Part shown: positions 1-6,448 of the stretch, one piece after another
Layout of the letters: the number at the start of each line of letters is the position of its first letter
How positions within the stretch are numbered: the stretch's first letter is position 1
NCBI GenBank assembly: GCA_900547595.1
Contig: URHE01000082.1
Location: 1-7,958 of the forward strand
Origin: an uncultured Desulfovibrio sp.
GTDB taxonomy: Bacteria > Desulfobacterota > Desulfovibrionia > Desulfovibrionales > Desulfovibrionaceae
Direction of reading: 5' to 3'
DNA length: 7,958 nt
The notes under the pieces: generated by a model
Databases searched by the model: none
What the model saw: the letters and a program-made list of their open reading frames with translations, nothing else
Told to the model about the DNA's origin: nothing
Program-made: the position numbers and the translations under genes

Positions 1-578
1 GCCCCGGCGGCGTCCAGCCCGGCCGGATGCGGCAGGCTGAAGAGCGCCAGCAGCGCCGCCCAGAGCCAGAGCGCGCCCGTGCCGTAGGCGCCGAGCGTAT
101 CCGCCGTCTGCACGAGGAGGGGCCAGGGCGCCAGGGCCCCGGCCAGCGGCAGCCAGGGAAAGCCCAGCAGGACGGCGTAGGCGTATTCGAGCAGATACCA
201 GCACAGCGCGAGGGCCGCGGCCAGACGCCACGGGGCGCGTCCGCGCCAGGAGCGGGCGGCGGCGCAGAATACGCCGCCCGCGCTGGTGATGCAGGCGGCG
301 ATGAATACCGCGCAGGGCAGGGCCAGCGCCCAGGGGAGGCCGCCCACGTCATGCACGGGGAGGCTGAGCCAGTACAGCGCGGCCGTGCCGCCGGCAAGAC
401 TGACGAGCCAGCCCCGGCGGAAGGCCGCCATGGCGCCGGGCGCCGTCAGGCCGAGGGCCGCCAGCGAGAGCGGCCAGAGCAGGACGAGCGGCGGCGCGCT
501 GAAAAAATCGTTGGGAACGCCGAGCCAGAGGCCGAGGACTCCGGCGGCCGCCCAGAGGACGGGCAGGGAAGGGGTCAC
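1..578 (-). CDS. lnt: Apolipoprotein N-acyltransferase, N-terminal membrane part (runs off left edge)
   Basis: Lnt moves an acyl chain from phospholipid to the N-terminal cysteine of apolipoproteins in the inner membrane, the last step of lipoprotein maturation. Only the first 192 residues are present. They are almost all hydrophobic and form about five membrane segments (roughly residues 7-22, 29-45, 57-72, 82-108 and 118-140). Lnt-like landmarks are PPLVLLWPL (29-37), FRRGW (53-57), LYWLSLPVHDVGGLPW (68-83) and LLGFPWLPL (137-145), the last matching the GFPWL signature of the family. The nitrilase-like domain with the Glu-Lys-Cys catalytic residues lies outside the window. The start is GTG at 578; it is the only plausible in-frame start, with GGAGGG 12 nt upstream, a rather long spacing. 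It begins 43 nt after the corC stop, which matches the widespread ybeX(corC)-lnt order and suggests cotranscription. Identity rests on motifs and context and is quite secure. Confidence 0.88.
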   Translation of the reverse strand, partial: MTPSLPVLWAAAGVLGLWLGVPNDFFSAPPLVLLWPLSLAALGLTAPGAMAAFRRGWLVSLAGGTAALYWLSLPVHDVGGLPWALALPCAVFIAACITSAGGVFCAAARSWRGRAPWRLAAALALCWYLLEYAYAVLLGFPWLPLAGALAPWPLLVQTADTLGAYGTGALWLWAALLALFSLPHPAGLDAAG

Positions 579-621
579 GGCAGCGCGGGACCCTCCGCGC
601 CCCCGCGGGAGTTCCCGTCCG

Positions 622-1473
622 TCACAGTTCTTCCTCCGGGATGGCGGCGGCATCTTTGGCGGGCTCCATGCGCAGGAGACGGATGAGCTTCATGTCCGCG
701 TCGATGATGGTGAACGTCCAGCCATGGAGGGTGAAGGATTCGCCCGCGCCGGGCACATGGCCCGCCTCCATGCTCAGGTAGCCGCCGATGGTGTCCACCT
801 CGTCCGAGGAGATGTTGACGCCGAGTTCCTCCAGATCCTCCAGCAGGGCGCGGCCCGTGAGTTCGTAAACGCGGTCGCCCACGGCGCGGATATCCTGCTG
901 GCGCGGGGCGTCGTGCTCGTCCTCGATGTCGCCCACGATCTCCTCCAGCACGTCCTCGATGGTGATGAGGCCGGAGGTGCCGCCGTATTCGTCGAGAGCG
1001 ATGGCGATGTGGAGCTTGCGCGCCCGGAATTCCTGAAGCAGGGTGCGGATGGATTTGGTTTCGGGCACGAAGAAGGGCTCGCGCATGACCTCGCTCACGG
1101 GCGGGGGCGTGGCGTTCGCGTCCACCAGGCAGCGGAGTACGTCCTTGGCGTGGAGGATGCCCACCATGTTGTCGCGGGTGTCCCGGAATACCGGGATGCG
1201 CGAATGGCCGGAATCCACGATGACGCGGGCCACCTCCGGCAGGGGCATGTCCTCCGGCACGCAGTCGATGTCCGTGCGGGGGATCATGGTGTCCTGGACC
1301 TGAAGATCGTTGAAACGCAGGATGCCGAGGAGCATGGATTCCTCCTCGGGTTCCACCTCGCCTTCGGCGCGCGCTTCAAGGATGGCCTTTTCCAGCGATT
1401 CCTCGCTGTCGTGCCCGAACAGGCGCCCCAGGCGCGACCAGATGGTACTGTGACCTTCGGAACCTCCGTCCAA
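622..1473 (-). CDS. corC: CorC/YbeX-family CBS-pair and transporter-associated domain protein
   Basis: This is a 283-residue soluble protein of the CorC/YbeX type, linked in enterobacteria to cobalt/magnesium efflux and more recently to ribosome homeostasis; the exact role here is inferred. After an acidic N-terminal segment (EARAEGEVEPEEESMLLGIL, 33-52) comes the first CBS repeat starting at MIPRTDI (63-69) and containing GHSRIPVF (89-96) and GILHAKDVL (105-113). A second CBS repeat spans about 126-185 and ends in LDEYGGTSGLITIEDVLEEI (160-179). A C-terminal CorC_HlyC domain spans about 195-270, with VDTIGGYL. No DUF21 membrane domain is present, so it is the short CorC form rather than a membrane-bound HlyC/CNNM protein. 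The frame stays open to an ATG at 1596, but the homologous part begins at the TTG at 1473, which has GGAGG five nt upstream; I take TTG as the start. lnt follows after 43 nt. Confidence 0.9.
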   Translation of the reverse strand: MDGGSEGHSTIWSRLGRLFGHDSEESLEKAILEARAEGEVEPEEESMLLGILRFNDLQVQDTMIPRTDIDCVPEDMPLPEVARVIVDSGHSRIPVFRDTRDNMVGILHAKDVLRCLVDANATPPPVSEVMREPFFVPETKSIRTLLQEFRARKLHIAIALDEYGGTSGLITIEDVLEEIVGDIEDEHDAPRQQDIRAVGDRVYELTGRALLEDLEELGVNISSDEVDTIGGYLSMEAGHVPGAGESFTLHGWTFTIIDADMKLIRLLRMEPAKDAAAIPEEEL

Positions 1474-1483
1474 AACTGCCTCC
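1471..1483 (-). promoter_or_regulatory. Ribosome binding site that fixes the TTG start of corC
   Basis: On the minus strand GGAGG (1483-1479) is followed by five bases and then TTG (1473-1471). The upstream in-frame ATG at 1596 sits inside a perfect palindrome and has no comparable Shine-Dalgarno sequence, and the 41 extra residues it would add look like translated intergenic DNA. Confidence 0.75.
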
Positions 1484-1495
1484 AGGGTAACAGGG

Positions 1496-1519
1496 AAAAA
1501 ACGCGCGGCGTGCCGGGCG
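1496..1519 (-). terminator. Possible weak intrinsic terminator upstream of corC
   Basis: Read on the minus strand, a GC-rich stem (CGC + CGG pairing with CCG + GCG, one internal C-C mismatch, loop CACG; 1519-1502) is followed by six T (1501-1496). That is the shape of a short Rho-independent terminator. It would stop transcripts coming from pilZ just 22 nt before the corC start, so it may instead be a leader hairpin or an attenuating element. The stem is short and imperfect, hence low confidence. Confidence 0.35.
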
Positions 1520-1562
1520 CCGGGGGCGCCGGGCCAACCCGCGCATGCCTCAGAGCATTTTG

Positions 1563-1599
1563 CTGATGAAAATATCTGTTTTACAGATATTTTCATCAG
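1563..1599. repeat. Perfect 17-bp AT-rich palindrome
   Basis: The arms CTGATGAAAATATCTGT (1563-1579) and its exact reverse complement (1583-1599) flank a TTT loop. It is the longest perfect hairpin in the window and unusually AT-rich for this sequence. There is no T-run directly after it on either strand, so it is not a canonical intrinsic terminator, though it would be a strong RNA 3'-end stabiliser or a cruciform/protein-binding site. Confidence 0.85.
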
Positions 1600-1618
1600 G
1601 TTTCGCTGCCTCCATTTC

Positions 1619-1642
1619 GGCGGAAAAGCGTGGTTTTCCGCC
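1619..1642. repeat. 9-bp perfect hairpin in the intergenic element
   Basis: GGCGGAAAA (1619-1627) and TTTTCCGCC (1634-1642) pair perfectly around the six-base loop GCGTGG. Together with its neighbours it forms a run of stem-loops in the pilZ-corC gap. The T-run is inside the stem rather than after it. Confidence 0.7.
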
Positions 1643-1678
1643 TTATTACGGCGCGGGCGTCTGCTCCCGCAGCCGCCA

Positions 1679-1709
1679 AGCGTTTACGCAATTTCATTGC
1701 GAAAACGCT
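1679..1709. repeat. 13-bp hairpin directly after the pilZ stop
   Basis: The arms at 1679-1691 and 1697-1709 pair with one A-A mismatch around a five-base loop TTTCA. On the minus strand it starts within the last base of the pilZ stop codon (TAG, 1712-1710). It could act as the transcript 3' end of the mnmG-pilZ unit, although no U-tract follows. Confidence 0.65.
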
Positions 1710-2639
1710 CTAGGTTCTGCGGGCGCGTTTTTTGTCCATGCGTTCCACCCACTGGAGGATCGGCCTGACCCCGCGCGAGGGCGAGCTGTGCGACCAGTGG
1801 ATCTCGCTGCCGCCCTGCTCGAGGACGGCCCAGTTGGTAAATTCCACACCCAGGATGCGGGCCGGCGGCGGGCCGCTGCTGTACCGGACATTGACCACAT
1901 CACCCGTGCACCAGAAGGCCGTGGTCTTGTCCTGCGCGCAGTCCAGCACATAGACGACCAGGCAGAGCAGGTGCGCGCCCCTGTCGACGCCGCGCAGGGC
2001 TTCCGCCTCGCGGACGGGAAAGCGCAGGGCCAGGCCGGAGGCGGAGATGTCCTCCACCTGGACGGGCTTGTCCGCCATGCCCGGCGTGGCGTGGGTGAGC
2101 GGCGGCCCGATCTCCTCCGTGGAGCGCGGCAGCGGCAGCCCCTCGGGCAGCGTCCAGACCCCGATGACGCGCACCGCGTCCTCCTGGGGCCGCACGCGGA
2201 TGAAATGGCGTTTCTTTTCCACGCGCAGCGTCTCGGGGAGGGCGATGATGGCGCGCGCCTTGCCGAAGTCGGGGCTGATGTCGAGAAAAACCGAGCGAAA
2301 GACGTAGAAAACCGGGCCGTCCTCCCCGTCCACGCGAAAAAAGGCGTCCACGGGCAGGCCCTTCCAGGCTTCATCCATATAATCCGTCACTTCGAGATGC
2401 AGGGTCCGCTCGTCCACGTCGAGGAGGATGGCGGAGAGCCCGCTCGTGCCGGGCGTATCGGAAATGAGGCGGAGATTGAAGGTGGAGAACTGCTCGCGCG
2501 CGATCTCCAGCGTGCCGAGCAGCTGGGCGCGCCGGTCACTGGCCCTGCGCCGCTCGCGCCGCAGACGCCAGAACAGCCAGGCGCCGCACAGGGCCAGGAA
2601 AAAGAATACGGAAAGAAGCAGTTCGCCGGTATTCGTCAT
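1710..2639 (-). CDS. Membrane-anchored PilZ-domain (c-di-GMP-binding) protein
   Basis: The product is a 309-residue protein predicted to sense cyclic di-GMP at the inner membrane. Residues 6-24 form one hydrophobic helix (LLLSVFFFLALCGAWLFW) followed by a strongly basic stretch (RLRRERRR), so the body should be cytoplasmic. Residues about 50-135 look like a YcgR-type N-terminal beta domain. The PilZ domain follows, with the RxxxR element R144-HFI-R148 and the D/NxSxxG element D197-IS-AS-G202, the two motifs that bind c-di-GMP; all key residues are kept. Targets could be motility, adhesion or exopolysaccharide, but nothing here decides which. The ATG at 2639 lies just before the membrane helix but lacks a clear Shine-Dalgarno; a GTG at 2654, with GCGAGG five nt upstream, would add five residues. 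The 170 nt separating it from the mnmG stop show no terminator, so readthrough from mnmG is possible. Domain call firm, role open. Confidence 0.82.
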   Translation of the reverse strand: MTNTGELLLSVFFFLALCGAWLFWRLRRERRRASDRRAQLLGTLEIAREQFSTFNLRLISDTPGTSGLSAILLDVDERTLHLEVTDYMDEAWKGLPVDAFFRVDGEDGPVFYVFRSVFLDISPDFGKARAIIALPETLRVEKKRHFIRVRPQEDAVRVIGVWTLPEGLPLPRSTEEIGPPLTHATPGMADKPVQVEDISASGLALRFPVREAEALRGVDRGAHLLCLVVYVLDCAQDKTTAFWCTGDVVNVRYSSGPPPARILGVEFTNWAVLEQGGSEIHWSHSSPSRGVRPILQWVERMDKKRARRT

Positions 2640-2809
2640 GGGCGTAGTATGATCCACGCACGCCTCGCCGTGCGCGTTTCCCTGAGCGGTGGCCTTCAGA
2701 AACCGGGGCTGTCCGCGCCCGCGTTCATCGCGCCCGCGAAACGCGCCTGTGCCAGCGCGCTGACCGCTCGCGCATGCGGTCGCAGGGCGGCGGGAAAGAT
2801 GCCGTTGCC

Positions 2810-4771
2810 CTACGCCGTGCGCGGGCGTGTGGCCCGCGCCCCGCATTCCCTTTCCCGGGTGTCCGGGCGCCGCAGGAGGCCGAGCTTGCGCAGATGTATC
2901 TCCAGGCAGGCCACGGCCGCGGGCGTCACCCCCGAGATACGGCCCGCCTGCCCGAGACTGCCGGGCCGGACGCGGGCAAGCTTTTCTTCCACCTCGCGGG
3001 AAAGTCCGCTTACTTTGGCATAATCCAAATCCAAGGGCAAGCGTGTGTCCTCCAGTCCGCGGGAGCGCCTGGCCAGAGCTTCCTGACGCGTCAGGTAGCC
3101 CGCGTACTTGAGGTCCGCCTCCACGCCGAAGCGCGCGTTGGCGTCCATGGCCGCCATCTGGAGCGAGAGCTCCCGGGCCAGTTCCCCGCAGGCGCCGCCC
3201 CGCGCGGCCAGCAGGTCCGGAAGGCGCCCGAGGTCCAGTTCCGGGCGGCGCAGCAGTTCGGCCAGGCTCCGGCCCGCTTCCAGACCCTGCCCGGTGTCCG
3301 TTCCGGCATCGTCCCCCGCGGGCACGCGCGCCTCCCGCAGCCGGGCGGCCAGCCGCTGGCGGCTTTCCCGCGCTGCCTCGAAGGCGCGCCATTGCGCGTC
3401 GCCCACCAGACCGAGCTCCCGCCCCAGGGGGGTCAGCCTGAGGTCCGCATTGTCCTCGCGCAGGAGCAGCCGGTGCTCCGCGCGGGAGGTGAACATCCGG
3501 TACGGCTCCTCGGTGCCCAGGGTCACGAGGTCGTCCACCAGCACGGCCATGTACGCGCTGTCGCGTCCCGGCGCGAACGGGGGCCGTCCGCGCTCGGCGC
3601 AGGCCAGGTTGAGCGCCGCCCACAGGCCCTGCGCCGCGGCCTCCTCATAGCCCGAGGTGCCGTTGATCTGCCCGGCGAGCCAGAGGCCGGGCACGGCCTT
3701 GCTCTCCAGCGTGGGCCAGAGCTGGACGGGGTCGGCGTAGTCATATTCGATGGCATAGCCGGGCCGCACCATGACCGCGTTCTCCAGCCCGGCGATGCTG
3801 TGGATCATGGCCTCCTGCACGTCCAGGGGCAGGCTCGTGGAGATGCCGTTGGCATAGACCTCCGGGCTTTCCAGCCCCTCCGGCTCGAGGAATACATGAT
3901 GCCGCTCCCGGTCGGGAAAGCGGGCCACCTTGTCCTCGATGGAGGGGCAGTAGCGCGCGCCCGTGCCCTGAATGACGCCGGTGAACAGCGGCGAGCGGTC
4001 AAAACCCTGGCGGATGATCTCGTGGGTGCGGCCATTGGTCCAGGTGATGTGGCAACTGGTCTGGGGCAGCGGCGGTCTGGGCCCGTGAAAGCTGAACCCC
4101 TGCGGCGGCGTGTCGCCGGGCTGCTCCTCCAGACGCGAAAAATCGATGGACCGGCGCAGGAGGCGCGGCGTGGTGCCGGTCTTGAGGCGGCCGAGCGTGA
4201 TGCCGAGGCCGCGCAGGCTGGCGGAAAGGCCAAGGGACGGCGCGTCGCCCATGCGGCCCGCCGGGCGGTGCGTCAGCCCCACATGGATGCGGCCGTCCAG
4301 GAAGGTGCCCGTGGCGAGCAGGACGTGGCGGCAGCGGAATTCCCGCCCCAGGGCCGTGCGTGCCCCCGAGACGCGGCCATGCTCCGTGAGGATGTCCGTG
4401 ACCTCGTCCTGCCAGAGCGTCAGGCCCGGCTGGCTGTAGAGGCTGCGCCTGACCGCGTCCTGATACGCCTGGCGGTCCATCTGGGCGCGCGTGGCACGCA
4501 CCGCCGGGCCCTTGCTCATGTTCAGCGTGCGGAACTGGATGCCCGCGGCGTCGGCCCAGAGGCCCATCATGCCGCCCAGGGCGTCGATCTCGCGCACCAT
4601 ATGGCCCTTGGCGAGCCCGCCGATGGCCGGATTGCAGGAAAGGTGCCCCAGACGGTCGAGATTGCCGCTCACCAGCAGGACGGAAAAGCCCAGCCGGGCC
4701 AGCGCCATGGCGGCCTCGGTCCCGGCGTGGCCGCCGCCGCATACCAGGCAGTCGAAGGCGGCGTCAGGCAT
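2810..4771 (-). CDS. mnmG: tRNA uridine-5-carboxymethylaminomethyl modification enzyme MnmG (GidA)
   Basis: MnmG is an FAD-dependent enzyme that, with MnmE, installs the carboxymethylaminomethyl group on wobble uridine 34 of certain tRNAs, using methylenetetrahydrofolate. The product has 653 residues, slightly longer than the usual 620-630 because of a basic C-terminal tail. Seen in order: the FAD dinucleotide motif CGGGHAGTEAA (11-21); the signature SCNPAIGGLAKGH (45-57) with conserved Cys46; NMSKGPAVRATRAQ (84-97); ATGTFLDG (153-160); LKTGTTPRL (196-204); and GARYCPSIEDK (271-281), whose Cys275 corresponds to the catalytic Cys277 of E. coli. The C-terminal helical domain carries YRMFTSRAEHRLLLREDNAD and the terminal KYAGYLTRQ...SGLSREVEEKL segment. 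LKTGTTPRL has Thr where LKTGTPPR is common. The ATG at 4771 overlaps the upstream M20 gene by 8 nt, so translation is probably coupled. Confidence 0.97.
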   Translation of the reverse strand: MPDAAFDCLVCGGGHAGTEAAMALARLGFSVLLVSGNLDRLGHLSCNPAIGGLAKGHMVREIDALGGMMGLWADAAGIQFRTLNMSKGPAVRATRAQMDRQAYQDAVRRSLYSQPGLTLWQDEVTDILTEHGRVSGARTALGREFRCRHVLLATGTFLDGRIHVGLTHRPAGRMGDAPSLGLSASLRGLGITLGRLKTGTTPRLLRRSIDFSRLEEQPGDTPPQGFSFHGPRPPLPQTSCHITWTNGRTHEIIRQGFDRSPLFTGVIQGTGARYCPSIEDKVARFPDRERHHVFLEPEGLESPEVYANGISTSLPLDVQEAMIHSIAGLENAVMVRPGYAIEYDYADPVQLWPTLESKAVPGLWLAGQINGTSGYEEAAAQGLWAALNLACAERGRPPFAPGRDSAYMAVLVDDLVTLGTEEPYRMFTSRAEHRLLLREDNADLRLTPLGRELGLVGDAQWRAFEAARESRQRLAARLREARVPAGDDAGTDTGQGLEAGRSLAELLRRPELDLGRLPDLLAARGGACGELARELSLQMAAMDANARFGVEADLKYAGYLTRQEALARRSRGLEDTRLPLDLDYAKVSGLSREVEEKLARVRPGSLGQAGRISGVTPAAVACLEIHLRKLGLLRRPDTRERECGARATRPRTA

Positions 4772-6023
4772 GGGCCGCCCCGGAACCTGCCATGAGCAGA
4801 TGGCCGAAAACGGCCGCATCCCCGCAGATATGGCTGAGGGACGCCCGCTCGTCCGGCTGGTGGCAGGTATTGAAAATGCGCGACCAGACCACGGCGGAAA
4901 GGCCGCGGGCGCGCAGCAGCGCGGCCACGGTGGCGCCCCCGATGCCCACGGGTCGGAGACGGACCCCGTACACATGCTCCACGGCGGCCGCCAGCGCGGG
5001 GAACAGGGGCGCCCCCGCGGGCCGGTCCGTCGGCGTGGCGGAGGCGGGCTGGTCATGCTCCACCTCCACATCGATGCGCACGCCGCGCCGCGCTGCCACT
5101 TCCGCCACGACCGCGCGGGCGCGCTCCAGCACTGCCTCGCGGGAAACGCCGGGCAGCAGGCGGCAGTCCATGAAAAAGACGTCCCGCCCGGGCAGGATGT
5201 TGACGGCGTCCGCATTGGGCTCGTGGCGGGTGGGCTCGAAGGTGGAGACCGGCGGGGAAAACAGGGGATCGCGCGTGGAAAAGGCGCTGTTCAGGCCCTC
5301 ATGGCAGGCCACGACGGCCTCGGCCCCGGCAAGGAAGGCGTTGCGTCCGCGCTCCGGCGCGGAGGCATGGCACTGGCGTCCGCTGGTGGTGATTTTCAGC
5401 CAGAGCTGGGCCTTTTCGGCCATCTCCGCAACGTCGCCCTCCGGGGAGCCCGCGTCGGGAACAAGATACCAGTCGTCGGCGCCGAAGCATTCCGGCGCCG
5501 CCTCCAGCACATGGCCAAGGCCGTGGCGGCTGCCGCATTCCTCGTCGGCCATGAAAACGAGGCCGAGGCTCAGACGGGGGCGCGTGTCCGTGGCGGCCAG
5601 CGCCTCGGCGAGCAGGAGCATGCCCGTGACCGCCTGCTGGTTGTCCTCCACGCCGCGCCCGAAGATGATGTCCCCTTCGCGGCGCACGCGCCAGGGGTCG
5701 GACGTCCAGGCGGCGGGGTCGCCCGCCGGAACCACGTCCATATGGCCGAAGAGCCAGAGCGTGCGGGAAAGTTCGCCGGGGACCCGCGCCACCAGGTTGG
5801 GCCGGATGCCGGAAGGCACGCGGACATCCGGCGAATCCACGCGGCGCACGTCCGTGACGCCGCAGGCGGCCAGCACTCCCTCGATGAAGGCGGCTTTTTC
5901 CGCCTCGCCGCGGCCGCCGTTTTCCGGCCCCAGCGCGGCCATGGCCGTCAGTTCGGCCTGAAGGACCGCCGCCCGTTCATTCTGGGCGCGAAGATGGCGG
6001 ATGAGCAGGTCACATCGGCGCAT
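4764..6023 (-). CDS. M20-family metallo-hydrolase (ArgE/DapE/carboxypeptidase type)
   Basis: This 419-residue cytosolic zinc peptidase or deacylase belongs to the M20 family. The metal and catalytic residues are intact: FGHMDVVP (His94, and Asp96 as the second-shell acid), GRGVEDNQQ (bridging Asp127), MADEECGS (general base Glu161, metal ligand Glu162), VPDAGSPEGD (Asp190) and, near the C-terminus, NTCHQPDERASL with the last histidine ligand. A dimerisation (lid) domain lies between about 205 and 320, including the HASAPERGRNA segment typical of the family. Substrate cannot be read from sequence: dipeptides, N-acyl amino acids and N-succinyl-diaminopimelate are all handled by relatives, so I give no symbol. 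The start ATG at 6023 has GGGAGG four nt upstream; longer in-frame versions reach into the preceding terminator. Its stop lies inside the first codons of mnmG. No convincing promoter is visible in the short gap after the terminator at 6092-6119. Confidence 0.9.
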   Translation of the reverse strand: MRRCDLLIRHLRAQNERAAVLQAELTAMAALGPENGGRGEAEKAAFIEGVLAACGVTDVRRVDSPDVRVPSGIRPNLVARVPGELSRTLWLFGHMDVVPAGDPAAWTSDPWRVRREGDIIFGRGVEDNQQAVTGMLLLAEALAATDTRPRLSLGLVFMADEECGSRHGLGHVLEAAPECFGADDWYLVPDAGSPEGDVAEMAEKAQLWLKITTSGRQCHASAPERGRNAFLAGAEAVVACHEGLNSAFSTRDPLFSPPVSTFEPTRHEPNADAVNILPGRDVFFMDCRLLPGVSREAVLERARAVVAEVAARRGVRIDVEVEHDQPASATPTDRPAGAPLFPALAAAVEHVYGVRLRPVGIGGATVAALLRARGLSAVVWSRIFNTCHQPDERASLSHICGDAAVFGHLLMAGSGAAHA

Positions 6024-6091
6024 GGGGCCTCCCGGAAGTTGCGGGGAAAATCCTGCGCGGCGGCCGCTGCCGGACGCCGCCGGGAAACGGC

Positions 6092-6119
6092 AAAAAGGCT
6101 GCCGACACTGTCGGCAGCC
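6092..6119 (-). terminator. Strong intrinsic terminator of the cysteine-rich protein gene
   Basis: On the minus strand a perfect 10-bp stem GGCTGCCGAC/GTCGGCAGCC (6119-6110 with 6106-6097; three-base loop AGT) is followed immediately by TTTTT (6096-6092). It lies about 50 nt past the stop of the small gene and about 70 nt before the M20 start, so it separates the two transcription units. Confidence 0.9.
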
Positions 6120-6168
6120 CCGAAACGCCGGTGCGTCGTCGCCGGGCAAAAACGCCGGGCCGGAGGCT

Positions 6169-6432
6169 CTAGCGGCCCTTGGCGGCGCGCTTGGACGCCT
6201 TGAGCGGGTTCACCTTGGCGGCGGCTGCCGCCTGCACCTTCACATGGGTGGCGAAGTTGCAGCGCCCGCCCGCCCATTTGCTGGCCGGGTCGGGATAGCT
6301 GGAGCAGAACTGTTCGCTTTCAAATTCGCGCACGCGGTCACAGCCGTTGCACTGCTCCACGCAGGGGGAAAGGACAAAGCCGTTGAGGACGACGCCTTCG
6401 GCGGTCCTGACGGCATTCTGCAAAGGACTCAT
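6169..6432 (-). CDS. Small PxxKW-type cysteine-rich protein
   Basis: An 87-residue protein with five cysteines in the first two thirds: C24-x3-C28-x2-C31, C43 and C58. Between the last two is PDPASKWAGGRCNFATH (47-63), containing the P-x-x-K-W box that, from memory, names a cysteine-rich family of Desulfovibrio-like bacteria. The cysteine spacing suggests a bound metal (zinc or an iron-sulfur cluster), but this is inference; C-x3-C-x2-C also occurs in radical SAM enzymes, and the protein is far too small to be one. The C-terminal quarter (68-87) is an Ala/Lys/Arg tail, possibly nucleic-acid binding. There is no signal peptide or membrane segment. The start is ATG at 6432 with GGAGG six nt upstream; a TTG six bases earlier is less likely. 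The gene is monocistronic, with a near-consensus promoter and its own terminator, so expression is probably high. Function unknown. Confidence 0.88.
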   Translation of the reverse strand: MSPLQNAVRTAEGVVLNGFVLSPCVEQCNGCDRVREFESEQFCSSYPDPASKWAGGRCNFATHVKVQAAAAAKVNPLKASKRAAKGR

Positions 6433-6448
6433 AGCCAACCTCCATGCG

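Larger units (their letters stand above)
1552..1711. repeat. Hairpin-rich intergenic element with near-inverted AGAGCRTTTT ends
   Basis: A 160-nt block between pilZ and corC begins on the plus strand with AGAGCATTTTGCTGATGAAA (from 1552) and begins on the minus strand with AGAGCGTTTTCGCAATGAAA (from 1711). Apart from an indel and a few substitutions these are the same sequence in inverted orientation. Between them lie four consecutive stem-loops: 1563-1599, 1619-1642, 1653-1670 (GCGGG/CCCGC) and 1679-1709. The end stems are AT-richer than the surrounding genes. The right end overlaps the pilZ TAG stop. No coding capacity is evident. The layout resembles a REP/BIME- or MITE-type non-autonomous element, but whether it occurs elsewhere in the genome cannot be seen here. 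Confidence 0.5.

Noticed and set aside
1545..3023. A 492-codon plus-strand frame spanning the hairpin element and pilZ
   Set aside because: It runs through palindromic intergenic DNA and antisense to pilZ, and its translation has no family resemblance.
1710..3623. A 637-codon open frame on the minus strand reaching from pilZ far into mnmG
   Set aside because: Only the part from 2639 down resembles a protein family; the upstream part is an alternate-frame shadow of mnmG, with the Arg/Gly/Ala/Pro bias typical of GC-rich off-frame translation.
2774..4795. A 673-codon plus-strand frame antisense to mnmG
   Set aside because: The translation is low-complexity and Arg/Ala/Gly/His-rich without recognisable domains, while the minus strand encodes an unmistakable full-length MnmG.
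6140..6160. Two direct copies of CGCCGGGC separated by AAAAA near the end of the small gene transcript
   Set aside because: Too short and GC-rich to distinguish from chance, and no third copy is seen.
4491..6203. A 570-codon plus-strand frame antisense to mnmG and the M20 gene
   Set aside because: No motifs and off-frame composition; the opposite strand holds intact catalytic motifs throughout.
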